Source: Pseudomonas sp. (GTDB lineage: Bacteria; Pseudomonadota; Gammaproteobacteria; Pseudomonadales; Pseudomonadaceae). From it: a stretch of DNA of 64,000 nt. This document shows, piece by piece, positions 61,449 to 64,000 of this stretch; positions within the stretch are counted from its first letter, which is position 1; each line of letters starts with the position of its first letter. A program made the translations under genes and the position numbers. The stretch lies in NCBI RefSeq assembly GCF_002796985.1, contig NZ_PEKX01000004.1, forward strand, positions 186,073-250,072. Reading direction: 5' to 3'. The notes beneath the pieces were generated by a model. It saw only the letters and a program-made list of their open reading frames with translations. It made no database searches and was not told the origin of the DNA.

Positions 61449-63450
61449 ATCGACTCTCGGCCTCACCGCGCCGCGTAGCCGCCTGCCGCTGGGCCCGGCG
61501 ATCTGCACGCTGCTGCTGGCGATCCTCGCCGCACTGCTGGTATTTCACGGCCTGCAGGGCGCCCTGCCCCGCGACCTGTGGTGGCAGGCGCTGTGGTCGC
61601 CGGACCTGGACGACGTGCGTCAGGTGCTGCTGCACTTCAGCTTCTTCCCGCGCCTGGCGGTGAGCCTGATGGCCGGCGCCGCGCTGGCCCTGGCTGGCAC
61701 ACTGTTCCAGCAGATCCTGCGCAATCCGCTGGCGGAGCCGGTGACCCTCGGCGTCTCCGCCGGTGCCAACCTCGCCCTGTCGGCTGCCACCATCTTCGCC
61801 CCGACCCTGCTGGTACATGGCCTTGAAGCCGTCACCCTGACCGGCGCGGCGCTGGCGGCCTGCCTGCTGTTCGCCTTCGCCTGGGGTCGCACGCTGTCGC
61901 CGCTGCGCTTCATCCTTGCGGGCATGGTCATCAGCCTTTACTGCGTGTCGCTCAACGCGCTGCTGGTGCTGTTCAACCACGACTACCTCATCGACCTGCT
62001 GCTCTGGCAGGCCGGCTCGCTGAACCAGAGCGGCTGGGACGGCGCGCTCTATCTCGCGCCGCGCCTGGCGGTGGCGATGGTCATCGCTCTGCTGATGGTG
62101 CGCCCGCTGGCGGCGCTGGGGCTGGAGGAAGAAGGCGCAGCCGCGGTGGGTGTGAACCTGCTGCGCACCCGTGTAATGGGCCTGGCCGTCGCCGTGGCGC
62201 TGAGCGCGTTCGTCACCAGCGCCGTGGGCATGCTGGCTTTCGTCGGTCTGGCCGCTCCGGCGATTGCCCGCCTGTGCGGGGCGCGCACGCTCAAGCAACG
62301 GTTGATCTGGGCGCCGTTGCTGGGTGCCGCACTGCTTTGCGTGGTGGACCAGATCGCCCGCGAGTTGTCGCGCTTCGCCGGGGAAATCCCCGCCGGCATC
62401 CTCACCGGCATCTTCAGCGTGCCGCTGCTGCTGTGGCTGCTCAGCCGCCAGCGCAGCGGCGGCATCGTCCCGCGCCCGGCACCGGCCAAGCCGCAGCGGG
62501 AGCATCCTTGGCGGCTGATCTTCGGGATGACGGCTGTGCTGGCCCTGCTGACGCTGCCCGCCATCTACTTCGCGGTGGACGCCAATGGCTGGCACTGGGG
62601 CGACGCCGGGCTGAGCGACGCCATCCTGCAATGGCGCCTGCCGCGCGTGCTTGGCTCGTTGGCCGCCGGCGCCATGCTTGCCGTGGCCGGCCTGCTGGTG
62701 CAGCGCCTGACCGGCAACCCCATGGCGAGCCCGGAAGTGCTCGGCGCCACCTCCGGTTCGGCGATTGCCGTGCTAGTGCTGTTCCTGGTGATGCCGCAGC
62801 CGCAGGCCTACATGGTCCCGGCAGCCAGCATCGGCGCACTGCTTACCCTCGGCCTGCTGCTGTGGTTCGCCTGGCGCAAGACCTTCAATGCCGAGCGCCT
62901 GCTGCTCACCGGCGTGTGCCTGACCACGCTGTTGCACTCGCTGAGCACGCTGCTGCTGGCCAGCGGCGACCCGCGCATGACCGCGATGATGAGCTGGATG
63001 ACCGGCTCGACCTATCAGGTGGATGTGATCTCGGCGAGTACCGGGCTGGTGGTCGGTGCGCTGATGATTGGCGTCAGCCTGCTGCTGGCTCGCCCGCTGG
63101 ACCTGCTGACGCTGGGCAATGGCACGGCGAGCGCGCTCGGGCTGCGGCTGCGTGCCAGCCACCTGGCGATCCTGCTGACCGCCGCGGTGCTCACCGCCAC
63201 GGCGACCATCATCGTCGGCCCGCTGAGCTTCGTCGGCCTGATCGGCCCGCACATCGCCCGCCACCTCGGCGTGCGCCGCGCCGCGCCGCAGTTGCTGCTG
63301 AGCGCAGTGGCCGGGGCGCTGATCATGGTCGTGGCGGACTGGCTGGGGCGCAACATCGCCTATCCCTGGCCGGTGTCGGCGGGATTGCTGGCGGCGTTCA
63401 TCGGCTGCCCGTACTTCCTCTGGCTGATGCATCGGGAGCGGCGGGGGTGA
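61441..63450 (+). CDS. fhuB: Siderophore ABC permease, fused double-length FhuB-like
   Basis: A 669-residue permease made of two BtuC-like halves, as in E. coli FhuB (660 residues). Half one has LAGTLFQQILRNPLAEPVTLG and FVGLAAPAIARLCGARTLKQ. Half two repeats this as VAGLLVQRLTGNPMASPEVLG and FVGLIGPHIARHLGVRRA. These are the coupling segments for the ATPase. The ATG at 61441 lies inside the end of fhuD. It should work with the FhuC-like ATPase at 49792. Confidence 0.9.
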   Translation: MPESTLGLTAPRSRLPLGPAICTLLLAILAALLVFHGLQGALPRDLWWQALWSPDLDDVRQVLLHFSFFPRLAVSLMAGAALALAGTLFQQILRNPLAEPVTLGVSAGANLALSAATIFAPTLLVHGLEAVTLTGAALAACLLFAFAWGRTLSPLRFILAGMVISLYCVSLNALLVLFNHDYLIDLLLWQAGSLNQSGWDGALYLAPRLAVAMVIALLMVRPLAALGLEEEGAAAVGVNLLRTRVMGLAVAVALSAFVTSAVGMLAFVGLAAPAIARLCGARTLKQRLIWAPLLGAALLCVVDQIARELSRFAGEIPAGILTGIFSVPLLLWLLSRQRSGGIVPRPAPAKPQREHPWRLIFGMTAVLALLTLPAIYFAVDANGWHWGDAGLSDAILQWRLPRVLGSLAAGAMLAVAGLLVQRLTGNPMASPEVLGATSGSAIAVLVLFLVMPQPQAYMVPAASIGALLTLGLLLWFAWRKTFNAERLLLTGVCLTTLLHSLSTLLLASGDPRMTAMMSWMTGSTYQVDVISASTGLVVGALMIGVSLLLARPLDLLTLGNGTASALGLRLRASHLAILLTAAVLTATATIIVGPLSFVGLIGPHIARHLGVRRAAPQLLLSAVAGALIMVVADWLGRNIAYPWPVSAGLLAAFIGCPYFLWLMHRERRG

Positions 63451-63614
63451 GCCTGTGCCTGCGATTGCGCGGACGTTGTCCACGGATCGCGGGCATTGGT
63501 TCCGCGCCCTACCGGTCCTGCCGGTGAGCGCGGGACTTATTTTGTGGGAACTGGCCACATCTGCGACCGCCCGAGCGCCGAGCCTTTTCGGACGCAGTTC
63601 GCGACGCGTTCTTC

Positions 63615-63693
63615 GTAGGAGCGAGCTTGCTCGCGAACCGAGTTTCCCCGCCGCTCCAGCGCAGGGAGGGTTCGCGAGCAAGCTCGCTCCTAC
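63615..63693. repeat. REP pair (REPIN)
   Basis: Facing units at 63615-63638 and 63671-63693 in the convergent 264-base gap between fhuB and catA; nothing else was recognised in that gap. Confidence 0.9.
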
Positions 63694-63714
63694 AGGGTCT
63701 GCATCGCGTGGGAA

Positions 63715-64000
63715 TCAGGCTTCCTGCAACGCGCGGGGTCGGTTGCTGCGGTCTTCTGCGTCGGTAGAAACGGCCTGCTGCAGCTGGAAGTCGAACTCGA
63801 TCTCGGCGAAGCGCCCTTCCACACCGCGGGCATCAGCGGCCGCCGCGTCCTCGACGAAACGCACCTCGCCGATCAGCCCGTCGCGGGTCGCGTAGGCGAA
63901 GTCGTCCCACAGGTACTGGTCGCCCGCGAGGTTGATCTGCGTGGTCAGGTGGCGATGCCCCGGCGCGGAGATGAAGAAGTGGATGTGCGCCGGGCGCTGG
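63715..64000 (-). CDS. catA: Catechol 1,2-dioxygenase, C-terminal part (runs off the window)
   Basis: The last 95 codons of a minus-strand gene. RPAHIHFFISAPGHRHLTTQ carries the H-x-H pair that binds the catalytic Fe(III) in intradiol dioxygenases, and QYLWDDFAYATRDGLIGEV is typical of CatA. The stop is TGA at 63717-63715. The enzyme opens catechol to cis,cis-muconate in the beta-ketoadipate pathway. The N-terminal domain and the tyrosine ligands lie beyond the right edge. Confidence 0.9.
   Translation of the reverse strand, partial: QRPAHIHFFISAPGHRHLTTQINLAGDQYLWDDFAYATRDGLIGEVRFVEDAAAADARGVEGRFAEIEFDFQLQQAVSTDAEDRSNRPRALQEA

Overview
The window is a high-GC Pseudomonas chromosome segment, probably from the P. 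aeruginosa / P. nitroreducens / P. citronellolis side of the genus. Three things point there: the REP family starting GTAGGAGCGAGCTTGCTCGC, an itaconate-degradation operon arranged like the P. aeruginosa one, and a PvdA/PvdE/FhuF-type siderophore block. The species cannot be fixed from sequence reading alone. I saw no rRNA or tRNA gene, CRISPR array, insertion sequence or prophage. The first 19 bases are a pure G run that looks like a read or assembly artefact at a contig end.

Layout. 0.2-5.1 kb: a DUF1302-DUF1329 outer-membrane/periplasmic pair (minus strand), divergent from a CapA-family metallophosphatase. 5.3-5.8 kb: a YegP-like small protein behind two tandem palindromes. 6-12.6 kb: an itaconate-type operon (hydratase, acyl-CoA dehydrogenase, MmgE/PrpD, CoA-transferase, CoA lyase) with a divergent LysR regulator and a perfect 9-3-9 palindrome between them. 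12.6-20.4 kb: a MalT-like LuxR regulator, a second DUF1302-DUF1329 pair and a divergent periplasmic sulfatase, with repeated TCACC-N6-GGTGA sites in the shared promoter. 20.4-26.5 kb: a MoxR/DUF58/DUF4381/VWA/VWA-TPR/BatD chaperone-like operon. 26.5-32.9 kb: a LysR-controlled acyl-CoA catabolic operon (MaoC hydratase, two unequal acyl-CoA dehydrogenases, MHS-type transporter, CoA-transferase). 33-33.9 kb: a ParD-like protein coupled to a second methionine aminopeptidase.

34.3-42.1 kb: an AraC regulator, then a minus-strand operon of a large autotransporter, a redox-type CSS-EAL c-di-GMP phosphodiesterase and a periplasmic lysozyme inhibitor. It is divergent from a protein of unusual order (receiver, LuxR helix-turn-helix, PAS, degenerate kinase-like C-terminus). 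This is the best candidate in the window for an undescribed system. 42.2-49.6 kb: LysR/quinone reductase, class IV aminotransferase/LysR, a TDT-type transporter, an FKBP isomerase and a UvrD-like helicase.

49.7-63.5 kb: a hydroxamate siderophore region. Fur-type sites precede an FhuC-like ATPase, the biosynthetic genes (FhuF-like reductase, N-acetyltransferase, PvdA-like ornithine hydroxylase), FecR, a PvdE-like peptide exporter, a TonB receptor with an N-terminal signalling domain, and FhuD/FhuB. No intact FecI sigma gene is present, only a stop-interrupted remnant, and no peptide synthetase lies in the window. Five of the six complete REP pairs lie in the last 20 kb, four of them in or beside this block. 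The window ends inside catA (catechol 1,2-dioxygenase).
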